Source of the DNA: an uncultured Alphaproteobacteria bacterium | Lineage (GTDB): Bacteria; Pseudomonadota; Alphaproteobacteria; Caulobacterales; Aquidulcibacteraceae | Assembly: GCA_902826335.1 (NCBI GenBank) | Contig: CADEEL010000009.1 | Location: 4,920 to 68,919 of the forward strand | Length of the DNA: 64,000 nucleotides | Reading direction: 5' to 3' | Shown: one piece after another, positions 33,822-43,800 of the stretch | Layout: every line of letters begins with the position of its first letter | How positions within the stretch are numbered: position 1 is the stretch's first letter | Made by a program: the position numbers and the translations under genes | Notes under the pieces: generated by a model | Told to the model about the DNA's origin: nothing | The model's database searches: none | What the model saw: the letters and a program-made list of their open reading frames with translations, nothing else

Positions 33822-34282
33822 TGCGCCGCCTTTTTAGTTTGCTTATCGCCTGCGGCCTGCTTGCCGCATGCGCAACGGCGTCACCAGCGCAAAACGCCGC
33901 TCGAAGCCATCAATTCCTCGCCGAGAACGCCCGTGCGGCCGGCGTGGTCGCAACGCCGTCCGGCCTGCAATACCGCGTCGTGACCGCCGTGGCCGGCGGC
34001 GCGCGCCCGCGCGCGACAGACCTTGTCACCGTGCGTTATGAAGGGCGCTTTCCCAATGGGCGCGTCTTTGACTCCGCGTCCGAGCCAGTCGAATTTCCGC
34101 TCAATCGTGTGATCCGCGGCTGGATCGAGGGCCTCCAACTCATGCGCCCGGGGGAGACGTACGAATTCTATGTGCCGCCGGCGCTCGGCTATGGCGAGCG
34201 TGGCACGGCGGATGGAACCATCGGGCCAAACCAGGCGCTTGTCTTTCGCGTCGAGCTCATCAGCGTGCGCGGCGCGTCATAG
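33821..34282 (+). CDS. FKBP-type peptidyl-prolyl isomerase lipoprotein 2
   Basis: The 153-residue precursor has a lipobox LAAC (Cys17) and an FKBP domain with VTVRYEGRFPNGRVFDSASE, VEFPLNRVIRGWIEGLQLMRPG and VPPALGYGERGTADGTIGPN. Unlike its upstream neighbour it keeps the pocket Trp (IRGW). The two are probably a local duplication that has since diverged. Its ATG overlaps the upstream stop by one base. Confidence 0.93.
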   Translation: MRRLFSLLIACGLLAACATASPAQNAARSHQFLAENARAAGVVATPSGLQYRVVTAVAGGARPRATDLVTVRYEGRFPNGRVFDSASEPVEFPLNRVIRGWIEGLQLMRPGETYEFYVPPALGYGERGTADGTIGPNQALVFRVELISVRGAS

Positions 34283-34322
34283 TCGCTCGCGCCGGTAACA
34301 ATGGCCGGATCGTATTGCGCCG

Positions 34323-35180
34323 TTACGCGCCGTGGGAAATGAGCGCCAGCGCGCGTCGCGCTTCGGCGCTCGCCGCCGCCCCGCCGAACGCCACTAGCCC
34401 GTCGACGGCGAATTTGCGCGCCGCATGCCCGTAAGTGAGTGGTGCGCCATGGACATCGCACACGCCCCCGCCGGCCGCGACGAGCACGGCGTGGCCGGCC
34501 GCCACATCCCATTCGGAAATCTCACCGAGCCGCGGATAGAGATCGACCAGCCCTTCCGCGATCAGGCAGAACTTGATCGAGGAACTGGCGCGCCGCTCTT
34601 CCACCGCGCCAAGCGCTTCCAGAAAGCGCGCCGTGCGCGGTCCGCCCGAGCGGCGGCTCGCCGTCACGCGCCACGGCGATGCCCCATCCGCCACCTGGAT
34701 CGCGCGCGTGGAAGAAAGTTCATCGCCGCCGCGCGCATCCCAATCCCCGCGCAGCGCGCGGCCGGGTTCGCCCGCATAGAGCGCGCCCGTCGCCGGCGCG
34801 TAGACAACGCCCAACGTGGGCGAGCCACACTCAATGAGCGCGATATTGACTGTGAACTCCCCGTTCTCGCCGGATACAAAATCACGCGTGCCATCAAGCG
34901 GATCGACGCAGAAATAGAAGTCGCCAAGCGTCGGCGTGCGTCCCGCCGCGACCTCTTCTTCCGCCAGAACCGGCGCGCCGGGCGAGAGGGCGGCCAGCCC
35001 TTCGAGGATGATCGCTTCGGCCCGCGAATCCGCGAGAGTGACGAGCGATCCATCGGCCTTGTGCGTCGCCACGGCCCCTTCGTCTTTAACCGCCATGATG
35101 GCGCGGCCCGCCGCGCGCGCCAGGATCATCAGCGCCTCGAGGCTTGGTCTCCGATAGGGGCTCATCGCGGGCGCTGTCAT
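34323..35180 (-). CDS. cysQ: 3'(2'),5'-bisphosphate nucleotidase CysQ
   Basis: CysQ hydrolyses 3'-phosphoadenosine 5'-phosphate, a by-product of sulfate assimilation and sulfotransferases. The 285-residue protein has the lithium-sensitive phosphatase motifs: acidic EEEVAAGRTP, metal site DPLDGTRDF and WDVAAGHAVLVAAGG. Other inositol-monophosphatase-like activities cannot be excluded. I start it at ATG 35180; another ATG lies 15 bp downstream, and no good ribosome-binding site separates them. It is divergent from the epimerase gene. Confidence 0.92.
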   Translation of the reverse strand: MTAPAMSPYRRPSLEALMILARAAGRAIMAVKDEGAVATHKADGSLVTLADSRAEAIILEGLAALSPGAPVLAEEEVAAGRTPTLGDFYFCVDPLDGTRDFVSGENGEFTVNIALIECGSPTLGVVYAPATGALYAGEPGRALRGDWDARGGDELSSTRAIQVADGASPWRVTASRRSGGPRTARFLEALGAVEERRASSSIKFCLIAEGLVDLYPRLGEISEWDVAAGHAVLVAAGGGVCDVHGAPLTYGHAARKFAVDGLVAFGGAAASAEARRALALISHGA

Positions 35181-35267
35181 TATGCGGACCATTTGCGCCG
35201 CGCCCCGCCGCGTCAACTGGGGAATTCGTTTTGACGTGCGGGCGCGCGCTCGTTAGCACGTCCGCTC

Positions 35268-36233
35268 ATGATCGTGCTCACCGGCGCGGCCGGCTTCATT
35301 GGCTTTCACGTGGCGCGGCGGCTTGGCGCGGCCGGGCGCTCAATTGTGGGCGTTGACAGCCTCAATTCCTATTATGATCCGGCGCTGAAGCGCGCGCGCC
35401 TCGACATCCTGTGCGAATTTCCAACATTTCGGTTTGTCGAAGCGGATATCGCGGCGGAGGGCGCGCTCGAAGCCGCGCTCGCGCCGAGGGACGTCGGCGC
35501 CATCATTCATCTTGCCGCGCAGGCTGGCGTGCGCCACTCGCTTGAGGCGCCCTTTGAATATGAGCGCGCCAACCTCGCCGGCCATCTGCGCGTGCTTGAA
35601 TATGCGCGCGGGTCCGAAAACCTCAAACACCTCGTCTACGCGTCCTCTTCATCCGTATACGGAGATCGTGCGGACGGGCCGTTTCGAGAGACGGACAGGT
35701 GCGATGCGCCTGCCTCTCTCTATGCGGCGACCAAGCGATCGTGCGAGCTGATGAGCGAAACCTATGCGCGGCTGTTCGCCATTCCGCAGACGGGCCTGCG
35801 CTTTTTCACGGTCTATGGGCCGTTCGGCCGTCCGGATATGGCTTACTGGACCTTCACGAAGAAAATTCTCGCCGGCGAGGAAGTGACGCTTTACGGCGAA
35901 GGCAGGCTCGCGCGCGACTTCACCTATATTGACGATATGGCGCCGGCCATCGTGCGTGCGCTCGATCTTCCGCCTGCGGATGTGCCGCCGCACAGGATCG
36001 TCAATCTCGGCAATCACAAGCCGCACACGGTTCTGGACTTGGTCGCCGCCATCGAGCTGGCCACTGGGAAAACAGCCAAGCGCGTGCTGGCGCCACGCAA
36101 CGCGGTGGAGGTGCAATCCACATTCGCGGACATCACGCGCGCCCGGGCGCTCTACGAATTTGAGCCATCCACGTCCTTGCACGATGGCGTCGCGCGCTTC
36201 GTGTCCTGGTACCGCCAGTACACGAACAGCTAG
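35268..36233 (+). CDS. UDP-glucuronate 4-epimerase-like NAD-dependent epimerase
   Basis: This SDR-extended enzyme should interconvert a nucleotide sugar, most likely UDP-glucuronate to UDP-galacturonate, for surface polysaccharide. The 321 residues have the NAD-binding GAAGFIG, GVDSLNSYYDPALKRARL (a strong mark of uronate 4-epimerases), SSSSVYG and YAATKRSCELM with the catalytic Tyr and Lys, and RFFTVYGPFGRPDMAYWTFT. It is convergent with nadE, and the two genes share their stop codons in the sequence CTAG at 36230-36233. galU and hldE in the window supply related sugar nucleotides. Confidence 0.88.
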   Translation: MIVLTGAAGFIGFHVARRLGAAGRSIVGVDSLNSYYDPALKRARLDILCEFPTFRFVEADIAAEGALEAALAPRDVGAIIHLAAQAGVRHSLEAPFEYERANLAGHLRVLEYARGSENLKHLVYASSSSVYGDRADGPFRETDRCDAPASLYAATKRSCELMSETYARLFAIPQTGLRFFTVYGPFGRPDMAYWTFTKKILAGEEVTLYGEGRLARDFTYIDDMAPAIVRALDLPPADVPPHRIVNLGNHKPHTVLDLVAAIELATGKTAKRVLAPRNAVEVQSTFADITRARALYEFEPSTSLHDGVARFVSWYRQYTNS

Positions 36234-38311
36234 CCCAGCGTTTCCGGCGTATTGCGCTCGAGTTCCTGAAGCCATGGCGCCGCGCCGCCATCGCTTGGCG
36301 CGCGCCAGTCTCCGCGCGGCGAGAGCGCGCCCGCGCTCGTCAGCTTCGGCCCGTTCGGAGCCGCCGAGCGCTTGAATTGGCTCATGCCGAAAAAGCGCGT
36401 GAGAAACACAATGAGCCATCCGCGCAATTCTTCGTACGAATAAGCGCGCCGCGCCTTGTCAGGCGTCGTCTCGGGCCACGATCCCAGGTCCGCGTCGCGC
36501 CACGCGGACCACGCGAGAAACAGAGTCTTGCTGGGCGAAAAGCCCCAGCGCGTTATGTAATGCAGGTTGAAATCCTGCAGACTATAGGGGCCGATCGCGG
36601 CCTCCGTCGATTGCGGTGCGCCATCGCGCGCGGGCACCAGCTCGGGCGTGATGTCGCTGGCGAGGATTGCGCGCAGCGTGTCGCTCGTCGCGGCGTCGAA
36701 CAAGCCTTCGCGCGCCACCCATCCGATCAGGTGCTGGATCAGCGTCTTCGCCGCGCCGGCGTTCACATTGTAATGCGACATGTGATCGCCCACGCCATAG
36801 GTGCACCAGCCGAGTGCGAGTTCCGAGAGATCGCCCGTGCCGACCACCAGTCCGCCCTCTTGGTTGGCGAGGCGGAAGAGGTAGTCCGTCCTGAGGCCGG
36901 CCTGCACGTTTTCATAAGTAACATCATGTACGGCCTCGCCGCGCGCCGCCGGGTGGCCGAGGGTGTCGAGCATCAGCTCCGCCAGCGGGACGATGGATGT
37001 CTCCCGTGCATCGACGCCGAGCGCGCGCATCAGGCGCCATGCATGCGCGCGGGTTTCCGCGCTGGTCGCGAAGCCAGGCATGGTGGCGCCGATAACATCC
37101 GTACGCGGACGGCCCATCAAATCCATCGCGCGCGCGGCGACGATCAGCGCCTGCGTCGAATCGAGGCCGCCGGACACCCCTATGACGCATTTCTTGGAGC
37201 CGGTCGCCTCAAGGCGCGTAACCAGTCCGGCGACCTGGATATTGTAAGCCTCAAAGCAATCTTGATCGAGGCGCGCGGGATCGGCCGGCGCGAACGGGAA
37301 GCGCGCAATGGTGCGCTGAAGGGGCAAGGCGCGCTTCGGCGGATCGAGCGTGAAGGGAATGGCGCGCATGGCGCTGATGCGGTCCGCGCCATGCGCGCGC
37401 GCATCGCGAAACGTGTTTGTGCGCCGCCGCTCCTGCGCGATCCGCCCCACATCGACGTCGGCGATGAGAAAGCCGGCTTCGCGCGCGAAACGTTCGCTCT
37501 CCGCAAGCTTCTCATCAAGTTCAAACGCCGACAATTGCCCGTCCCACGCCACGTCGGTGGTGGATTCCCCGTGGCCGGCCGCAGCGTAGATGTAGGCCGA
37601 GCAGGTGCGCCGTGCATGCCCCTCGATCAGCACATCGCGCGCTGCGGCCTTGCCGATCGTGATGTTTGACGCCGATAAATTTACCAGCACCGTCGCGCCT
37701 GCGAGCGCGGCCCAGCTCGATGGGGGAATGGGCGCCCACATGTCTTCGCAAATCTCCGCATGGAAGGCGAAGTCGCGAACGTCGCGCGCCGTAAACACCA
37801 AATTGGCGCCGAAGGGAACATGTTCGCCGCACAAAGTGATTGAATCGGCGCACGCATCGCTCGCCGCCGCGAATTGGCGCCGCTCATAATATTCCCGATA
37901 GGTCGGCAAATAACTCTTCGCCGCCACGCCCAGCACGCGGCCCCGATGCAGAACCACCGCGCAATTATAAAGCGCCCCATGCGCCCTGAGCGGCGCGCCA
38001 ACAACCAGCGCTGGCGTCAGATCGGCGCTCGCGGCCGCGAGCAGAGCGAGGGCGTGCTCGACGCCCCCCTGCAACGCATCCTGCTGCAGCAAATCGTCGA
38101 TCGAATAGCCGCTGAGCGCCAGCTCGGGAAAAACGCACAGCGCCGCCGAAGCGTCATGCGCGCGGCGCGCCAACGCCAGGATGCGCGCTGCGTTTGTCGC
38201 GGGATCAGCCAAGGCAACCACGGGCGACGCGGCGGCGACGCGCACGAAGCCGTGCGTGTACAGACACTGGAATTGGTCGGCGAGGGGGGCCTTGGGGGCC
38301 GCGCGGGCCAT
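36230..38311 (-). CDS. nadE: Glutamine-dependent NAD+ synthetase
   Basis: NadE makes NAD+ from nicotinate adenine dinucleotide, ATP and ammonia taken from glutamine. The 693-residue bifunctional enzyme has an N-terminal nitrilase-type glutaminase (Glu63 in VFPELALSGYS, catalytic Cys in HAEICEDMWAP) and a C-terminal synthetase with the P-loop GVSGGLDSTQA, plus LSELALGWCTYGVGDHMSHY. The minus-strand leader has GGAGG before the ATG and a palindrome at 38326-38346 that could be an operator. Confidence 0.95.
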   Translation of the reverse strand: MARAAPKAPLADQFQCLYTHGFVRVAAASPVVALADPATNAARILALARRAHDASAALCVFPELALSGYSIDDLLQQDALQGGVEHALALLAAASADLTPALVVGAPLRAHGALYNCAVVLHRGRVLGVAAKSYLPTYREYYERRQFAAASDACADSITLCGEHVPFGANLVFTARDVRDFAFHAEICEDMWAPIPPSSWAALAGATVLVNLSASNITIGKAAARDVLIEGHARRTCSAYIYAAAGHGESTTDVAWDGQLSAFELDEKLAESERFAREAGFLIADVDVGRIAQERRRTNTFRDARAHGADRISAMRAIPFTLDPPKRALPLQRTIARFPFAPADPARLDQDCFEAYNIQVAGLVTRLEATGSKKCVIGVSGGLDSTQALIVAARAMDLMGRPRTDVIGATMPGFATSAETRAHAWRLMRALGVDARETSIVPLAELMLDTLGHPAARGEAVHDVTYENVQAGLRTDYLFRLANQEGGLVVGTGDLSELALGWCTYGVGDHMSHYNVNAGAAKTLIQHLIGWVAREGLFDAATSDTLRAILASDITPELVPARDGAPQSTEAAIGPYSLQDFNLHYITRWGFSPSKTLFLAWSAWRDADLGSWPETTPDKARRAYSYEELRGWLIVFLTRFFGMSQFKRSAAPNGPKLTSAGALSPRGDWRAPSDGGAAPWLQELERNTPETLG

Positions 38312-38325
38312 GTGGCCGCCTCCGC

Positions 38326-38346
38326 ATTATGCTCAAGATGAGCATA
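38326..38346 (-). promoter_or_regulatory. Inverted repeat in the nadE leader, candidate operator
   Basis: TTATGCTC-AAGAT-GAGCATAA is a perfect 8-bp palindrome 15 bp upstream of the nadE start codon, between hldE and nadE. It is AT-rich compared with its surroundings and overlaps a CATAAT that could act as -10 box. It might be the site of a repressor of NAD synthesis such as an NrtR-type regulator; the position is seen, the regulator is a guess. Confidence 0.4.
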
Positions 38347-38390
38347 ACAAGGTAGGGCGCGCCGCCCTTACAAGCAAGCGCCAGGCATGG

Positions 38391-39869
38391 TTAAGCGCGC
38401 TCTTTCGCTTTTCGAACAAGTTCGCTGGTCGATTGGCCCGCGCTCAATCGCGCCCGCACGATGCGCCCGCCCGCCGCCTTCACGAGATCGCCGCCTACGA
38501 CTTCGGACTCTTCATAATCCGCGCCTTTCACCAGCACGTCGGGCTCAAGCGCCGCGATCAGCGCGAGCGGCGTGTCCTCCTCGAAGGTGAGCACCAGATC
38601 GACGCCGCGGAGCGCCGCCATGATCGCCGCGCGCGCAGGCAGCGATTGCAGCGGACGGCTCTGCCCTTTTAGTCGGCGTACGGAGGAATCGGAATTGAGC
38701 GCGACGATCAGTCGGTCGCATGCCGCCGAGGCCTGCGCGATGAGCGACACATGCCCCTCATGCAGCAAATCGAAGCAGCCGTTTGTGAAGCCGACCACAT
38801 GGCCTTCCGCGCGCCAGCGCGCCCTGAGCGCGCGCGCCTCTTCGATCGTCGCTGGAAGCGCGGGCGCGGTTGATTCGCCGTGCGACGGGCTCGGATGGCC
38901 CTGCGCGACGAGTGCGGCGGCGAGTTCGGCGTCGGTGACGACGGCGGTGCCCACCTTGGCGACTACAGCGCCGGCGGCCGCGTTGGCGATGCGCATCGCT
39001 TGTTCGTACGGCAACGCCGCCGCCAGCGCGAGCGCGAGCCCGGCCACAACGGTGTCGCCCGCGCCCGTCACGTCAAACACCTCGCGCGCCGTTGCAGCAA
39101 GGTGAAGCGGCGCCGCGCCTGCCCGATAAAGCGACATGCCTTTTTCAGAGCGCGTCAGCAGGATCGCCGCGCCGCTGTCTCTGATGGCGATGTCAGCCGC
39201 ATGCGCGGCCTCCTCATCGGAATCGGTTGGCGCGTCGGCGGCGCGCGCCAATTCCTTCCGGTTTGGCGTAATGAAACTGGCGCCGCGATAATCGCTGAAT
39301 TTTGGGCGTTTTGGATCGACGATCGAGGGCTTGCCCGCGCGCGCGCAAGCGGCGAACAGCGCCGCCAGCACGTCATCCGTCAACACGCCCTTTCCGTAGT
39401 CGGACACAACCACGACATCGCAAGCGCTGACCGCGCGTTCAATGTCGGCGATCACCGCGTCGGCGAGCGCGCCCGTTGCGGGCGTCGCACTTTCACGATC
39501 GACGCGCACGACCTGTTGCGCGCCGCCCAGATAGCGCGTCTTGGTGACGGTCGCCCGTTCGCCGGCCACCTGTAGGCGCCCTGTGATCGCCCCGCCATGG
39601 GCGTCGATCAGGGCTTGAACGGCCGCGCCGCCCGCGTCCGCGCCGACTAGTCCGATGAGTTCCGCCGCGCCGCCCATGGCGGCGATGTTCGCGGCCACAT
39701 TGCCTGCCCCGCCAAGCGCGCGCCGTTCATGATCAATCAAAAGCACCGGCACTGGCGCTTCGTCGGAAATACGGCTTGCGCGGCACACGACATGGTTATC
39801 GAGCATCACGTCGCCGACGACGGCGATGCGTGCGCCGCGAAATTTCTGGAGCAGGGTGGGAAGGGCCAT
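38391..39869 (-). CDS. hldE: Bifunctional heptose 7-phosphate kinase / heptose 1-phosphate adenylyltransferase
   Basis: HldE makes ADP-heptose for the inner core of LPS: its first domain phosphorylates heptose 7-phosphate at C1 and its second adds AMP. The 492 residues show a pfkB/ribokinase fold (DRESATPATGALADAVIADI, VTGAGDTVVAGLALALAAAL with the catalytic Asp) and from about residue 345 a nucleotidyltransferase domain with the HxGH-type motif FTNGCFDLLHEGHVSLIAQA. Length matches family members. It follows nadE on the same strand with a 79-bp gap. Confidence 0.95.
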   Translation of the reverse strand: MALPTLLQKFRGARIAVVGDVMLDNHVVCRASRISDEAPVPVLLIDHERRALGGAGNVAANIAAMGGAAELIGLVGADAGGAAVQALIDAHGGAITGRLQVAGERATVTKTRYLGGAQQVVRVDRESATPATGALADAVIADIERAVSACDVVVVSDYGKGVLTDDVLAALFAACARAGKPSIVDPKRPKFSDYRGASFITPNRKELARAADAPTDSDEEAAHAADIAIRDSGAAILLTRSEKGMSLYRAGAAPLHLAATAREVFDVTGAGDTVVAGLALALAAALPYEQAMRIANAAAGAVVAKVGTAVVTDAELAAALVAQGHPSPSHGESTAPALPATIEEARALRARWRAEGHVVGFTNGCFDLLHEGHVSLIAQASAACDRLIVALNSDSSVRRLKGQSRPLQSLPARAAIMAALRGVDLVLTFEEDTPLALIAALEPDVLVKGADYEESEVVGGDLVKAAGGRIVRARLSAGQSTSELVRKAKERA

Positions 39870-39900
39870 ATCTTCTGTTTAGCGCTGACGGCCGGTCGTG

Positions 39901-40173
39901 TCAGTCCGCCTCGTCCGGCGCGCGATCCGCGCCATGGGCGCGCGCGTCATAGCCGCGCCGCGCCGAATGGAAGCTGAGCATCATCAGCCCCGCGCCAAGC
40001 CCGATCGAGAACAGCGTGCACAGGGCCAGCGCGATCCACGCATGCATGGACATGACCGCGCCGAAGGCGTTGAAGGCCTGAGCCGCGCCGATCGCCGCGA
40101 ACGCAAGGACCGCGCCCAGACTTAAGACGAGCAGGGCCGCCTTCACGCGTGCACGCAAGCGCGGCGTCGCCAT
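39901..40173 (-). CDS. Hypothetical two-pass membrane protein
   Basis: The 90-residue protein has a basic start, two hydrophobic helices (ALLVLSLGAVLAFAAIGAAQ and AWIALALCTLFSIGLGAGLM) and a polar, acidic C-terminus (GYDARAHGADRAPDEAD). I do not recognise a family. It lies between hldE and the ydbL gene on the same strand and could belong to the envelope operon, but there is no direct evidence. Confidence 0.65.
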   Translation of the reverse strand: MATPRLRARVKAALLVLSLGAVLAFAAIGAAQAFNAFGAVMSMHAWIALALCTLFSIGLGAGLMMLSFHSARRGYDARAHGADRAPDEAD

Positions 40174-40186
40174 GGCGACGCGGCGC

Positions 40187-40597
40187 TCACCGGGGGCAGA
40201 AACTCGGGATCAGAACCGGCGCGCTCGCCGTGCGCTGGCGCCATTGATTGTTTTCATCGCGATAATGCTCGCCGACATTGATGCGCTGGGTGAAAATCTG
40301 GCACGAAACCGCCGCCGCCATTTCATTGACGGTGACGCCGCGCGCCTGCGCCCGCTCGGTATAGGCGGCGCGGCGGCGGATATTGAGCTGATCGACCCGC
40401 GCGCGGACATCGGCGCTGGCGCTGGCGCCCGGAACGACGCCGACAAACCCATCCGCCTGCTCACCGACAATCCCGGCCGCCTTGGCCTGATCGATGGCTG
40501 GATCCGCCTGAGCGCTTGCCGGGGCGGCCAGAAGCAAAGCGCCCAGTAGGACGCCCGCGAGCGCTGGGAGGCGGAGCGTGAAGGATGTTCGAGCCAT
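40187..40597 (-). CDS. ydbL: YdbL family (DUF1318) periplasmic protein
   Basis: The 136-residue precursor has a signal peptide (ALAGVLLGALLLAAPASA-Q) and then DPAIDQAKAAGIVGEQADGFVGVV, INIRRR-type helix (QLNIRRRAAYTERAQARGV), which match the YdbL/DUF1318 family. In E. coli YdbL is encoded with YdbH and YnbE and tunes their interaction. The tail CQIFTQRINVGEHYRDENNQW has a Cys and ends in Cys-Pro-Arg. The start at 40597 is 71 bp downstream of ynbE on the same strand. Confidence 0.85.
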   Translation of the reverse strand: MARTSFTLRLPALAGVLLGALLLAAPASAQADPAIDQAKAAGIVGEQADGFVGVVPGASASADVRARVDQLNIRRRAAYTERAQARGVTVNEMAAAVSCQIFTQRINVGEHYRDENNQWRQRTASAPVLIPSFCPR

Positions 40598-40668
40598 TGT
40601 CCTGTTCCTATGCCCGTTAGACTTGCGCAGTGTGCGCTCGGGCGCTGAACCGCCCATGAGCGCGCTGT

Positions 40669-40881
40669 TCAGAATAGGTCCGGGTTGTTTTGCAGCAGAT
40701 CGCGTGCATCGCCCTCGAGCCGCACCACGACTTCCTGTCTTATGGTGACATTGAGGTTGATCTCGATGGGCCGGTCGGGCGTGGCGTTGACCTGCACGCA
40801 CGCCGCGCTGATGAGCCCCATCGCCGCGCAGGCGAGAAGAGGCGCTACTCTGTGTACTCGCCGCATGCCGCGCTCCGCCAT
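40669..40881 (-). CDS. ynbE: YnbE-like outer membrane lipoprotein
   Basis: The 70-residue lipoprotein precursor has a hydrophobic signal and lipobox SAAC (Cys28) followed by a short mature part VQVNATPDRPIEINLNVTIR and VVVRLEGDARDLL, matching YnbE, which pairs with YdbH by beta-strand addition to span the envelope. GGAGG lies directly before a first ATG and 6 nt before a second, so I use the second (40881). It starts 11 bp after the ydbH stop. Confidence 0.85.
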   Translation of the reverse strand: MAERGMRRVHRVAPLLACAAMGLISAACVQVNATPDRPIEINLNVTIRQEVVVRLEGDARDLLQNNPDLF

Positions 40882-40892
40882 ATCCATCCTCC

Positions 40893-43800
40893 TTATCTGG
40901 GCGCCGTGGGGGGCGGGTCAATGGGAGATTCCGGCGCCGGCTGCGCGCGTTCGATGAGGCTCGTCGCGTCGCCCAGGCTGGCGGCAGTCTCCGCCAGGCG
41001 CCGGAACGGGGCAGTGACCCGCACATTGAACCGGAAGGGGATATCGCCCCCGCCCAGCGTCGGCACATTGCCGGGCGTGACGTCGCTCAGATTCAGTGCG
41101 GCGTCGTTGCGGCCGCTGAAATTGATGGTCGTGATCACGTCCCCGCCCAGGTCGCCGTTAAGCACCAGCGCCAGATCGTCATAGGTGAAGGCGCGCAATG
41201 CGCCGAATGCGAGCGCCGCCACGCCTTCGGCGCTGTCGCCGGCGCGTCCTGTGTATTCGATACGGCCCCCGCCGTTCACGGTGCGCAGCGCGCCATTTTC
41301 GATCAACGCCGTGGTCGCCGTCAGCAGCAGGGGAAAATCCCCTTCGACATGGCCGGTCGCGCTGAGATCCGGTACGTTGAGCGTCTGAAGAAGCTGCGCC
41401 ACGTCGATGTCGCGCAAGGCGAGGTGAAGCCGCGTTTGATCTGCGCCAAGCGTCAGCGTCGTCGCAGCGACCGCAATGTGCCCGCCCGCGAAAGGCCAGC
41501 GCGCATCCTCAAGCGAAACGCGCCCATCGCCCAGCAATTGAAACCGCACCACGCCATTGCTCACGGCGATGCCGGGATTCAGCCGGGCGATGGTGAGCGT
41601 CTGCCCGGGCGGGGTGTGAATGGTGAAAAGATCGTCGAACACCACATCGCCGGACACGCCCTCGATGACAGGCAGCGTCGCGGAAGCCAGGGATACGTTG
41701 TTCAGCGTTGCACGGCCGCGCGCCGTAAGCGTCGTCGGCGTCCACTCTATGTGCGCCTGACCAATTGCCGGCCCCCGCACATTTTCCGCCGCGCCGCGCG
41801 CCAATTCGGAGAGCATATAGGGCTGCAGGCGCGCATCGAAGGTGAGGTCGCGCGTCGTCACATCGGCCTCGCCCACGCCGCGCGCGATGTCATGGCGCGC
41901 GTCAAATCCACCGATCACCCGCCCATTGGCGCCGAGCGCGATGGTCCCGGCGCCGCGGACTTGTCCGTCCGCAATGTCGGCGCTGACTCTGTTGACGATA
42001 AGCGGTTGAAACGCCGGCCGGCGGTCCCTCGGCGCGTCGGCTGGCGGGCGGTCTGTCACGCGCGCGCGTCCGTTGAGAATGTGCACCACAGCGTCGTTTC
42101 CGCGCGGTTCGGCGCGCCAGTCGGCGGCGATCTCGGTCACGTGCGCGGGAAGCGCGTCATCGCGCAGCACGCCTGCCTCGAAGCGTCCTTCGGTGGACCA
42201 GCTTCCCGCCGTAGTGAGCGTACGCGCCGTCACCCGCGCGCCGCGCAGGTCGAGCGTGCGGCCCGGCGCCAAACGAACCTCGAGCGCTGGCCGGTCCGCG
42301 ATGACATCGAGGATCAATTGGCTGGCCGGCCCAGAAAAACGCCCAAGCACGCCATCGCTTGTCATGCTGGTGCGTTGCGCCGGCGCGCCCGCAGCGTGGC
42401 CGGCAAGCGAAAGCCGCGCGATCCGAAACCCGCCCGATGCGATCCCACGCGCGTCGGTTGCGAAGAAGCCATCCGGTTCGGGACAAATACTGAAGCCGCC
42501 ATTGGCGAACGTGAACCCGGGAATTGTCAGCTGCGCGAAGCGCGCGGGCGTGCAGCGCCGCTCGGGCGTTGCGATGCGCACGCCATCGCCCCATTGGATG
42601 GAGAGGTCGAGCGGCGCGGCAAGCTCGCCCACCGCGCCGCCGGCGAGCGGGCCGCTGATACGTGCATCGCCCGAAAGGCGCAGGTCGCCGCGTGCGCCAT
42701 CCAAGGTAAGCGTCGTTGTCAAGGCGGGCGCCGCGAGGCGCGCATCGTCGGTGACCCAATCGGCGATGCTGAGACGCCCGCGTGCAATGACCGGCCTCGT
42801 CCCTTCGCCGCTGATCGCATCAAAGCGCCAGGTGGCGTCCGGAAACCCGCCGCCGGAGAGGGCGATCTGCGCACTGCCGCGCCACGCGCCCGAACTGAAC
42901 GCCAACACTGGGGCGCCAGAACGTGAGGGTGCGACACGCAACCGGGCGCCGTTGCCGGCGCGCACCAAGAAGGCGCGCGGCGCCGCCGCGCCCAAACCCG
43001 CGCGCCCGAACGTGAGCGCAATTGGGATGTCGAGGGACACATCCGAGAGGGCGGCGAGCGCGGCCGCGCGGCTGGATTGAAAGAGCGGTCCAAGCGGCGT
43101 GCCGCCGAGCGACGGCCAGGCGCGCGTCAGAGCCGTGCGTCCGGCCTCGGTTTGCGCGGCGTGCGCGACAACCAGGGCGCCGTCCAAATCGAGCCCAATA
43201 CCATTGTCGGCGCGAAGACGAATGTCGCCGGCCGCATTGATTTCCGGTGCGCGCAGACCACTCACGTCGCTGTCCGACGCGGTGACACGCCACGCGCCTT
43301 GTCCGGCGCCGGCGCGGCCGGCCAGAGTCGCCTGGGCTGATGGCGCGGTGAAACGCGCGCCGCTGATGGCGAGCGCGCCAGCGCGGACGCGCGCCGCGCC
43401 GCGCCAATCTGCGAACGCCAAGCCCATCGGTCCAAGCGCGCCGGCGATGCGCGCGTCCCCGGCGACGGCGGAGGCTGTAATGCTTGCGTTTTCAAGCGCT
43501 CCGACGCGCCAGGTCACAACGCCGTCCGCCCGCTCAAGATCGTTCGGCGCCCGCAGCGCGGCCTGGACCAAGAGGTTCTCGATCGTGTCGGCGCCCAAGG
43601 CGATCCGCGTTGCGTTTATGTCGAGCGCCGCGTTGGTCCCTTGCGGCGTGGAGCGTGCGGTGAAAACGGCGGATGCGCCGACGAGGCGCCCGCGCGCGCC
43701 GCCTTGTGTAGTGGAGGCAAGCCGCGCGACGGCGGTGAAGTCTTGCCTCAGCCGCCCTTGCGCCTCGAACGAAAGCGGCAAGGCGCCGAACGGCGTGTCG

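Noticed and set aside
41349-43080. Two long plus-strand frames (525 and 335 codons) opposite ydbH
   Set aside because: Both lie within ydbH in antisense, mutually overlapping in different frames, with Arg-rich low-information sequence.
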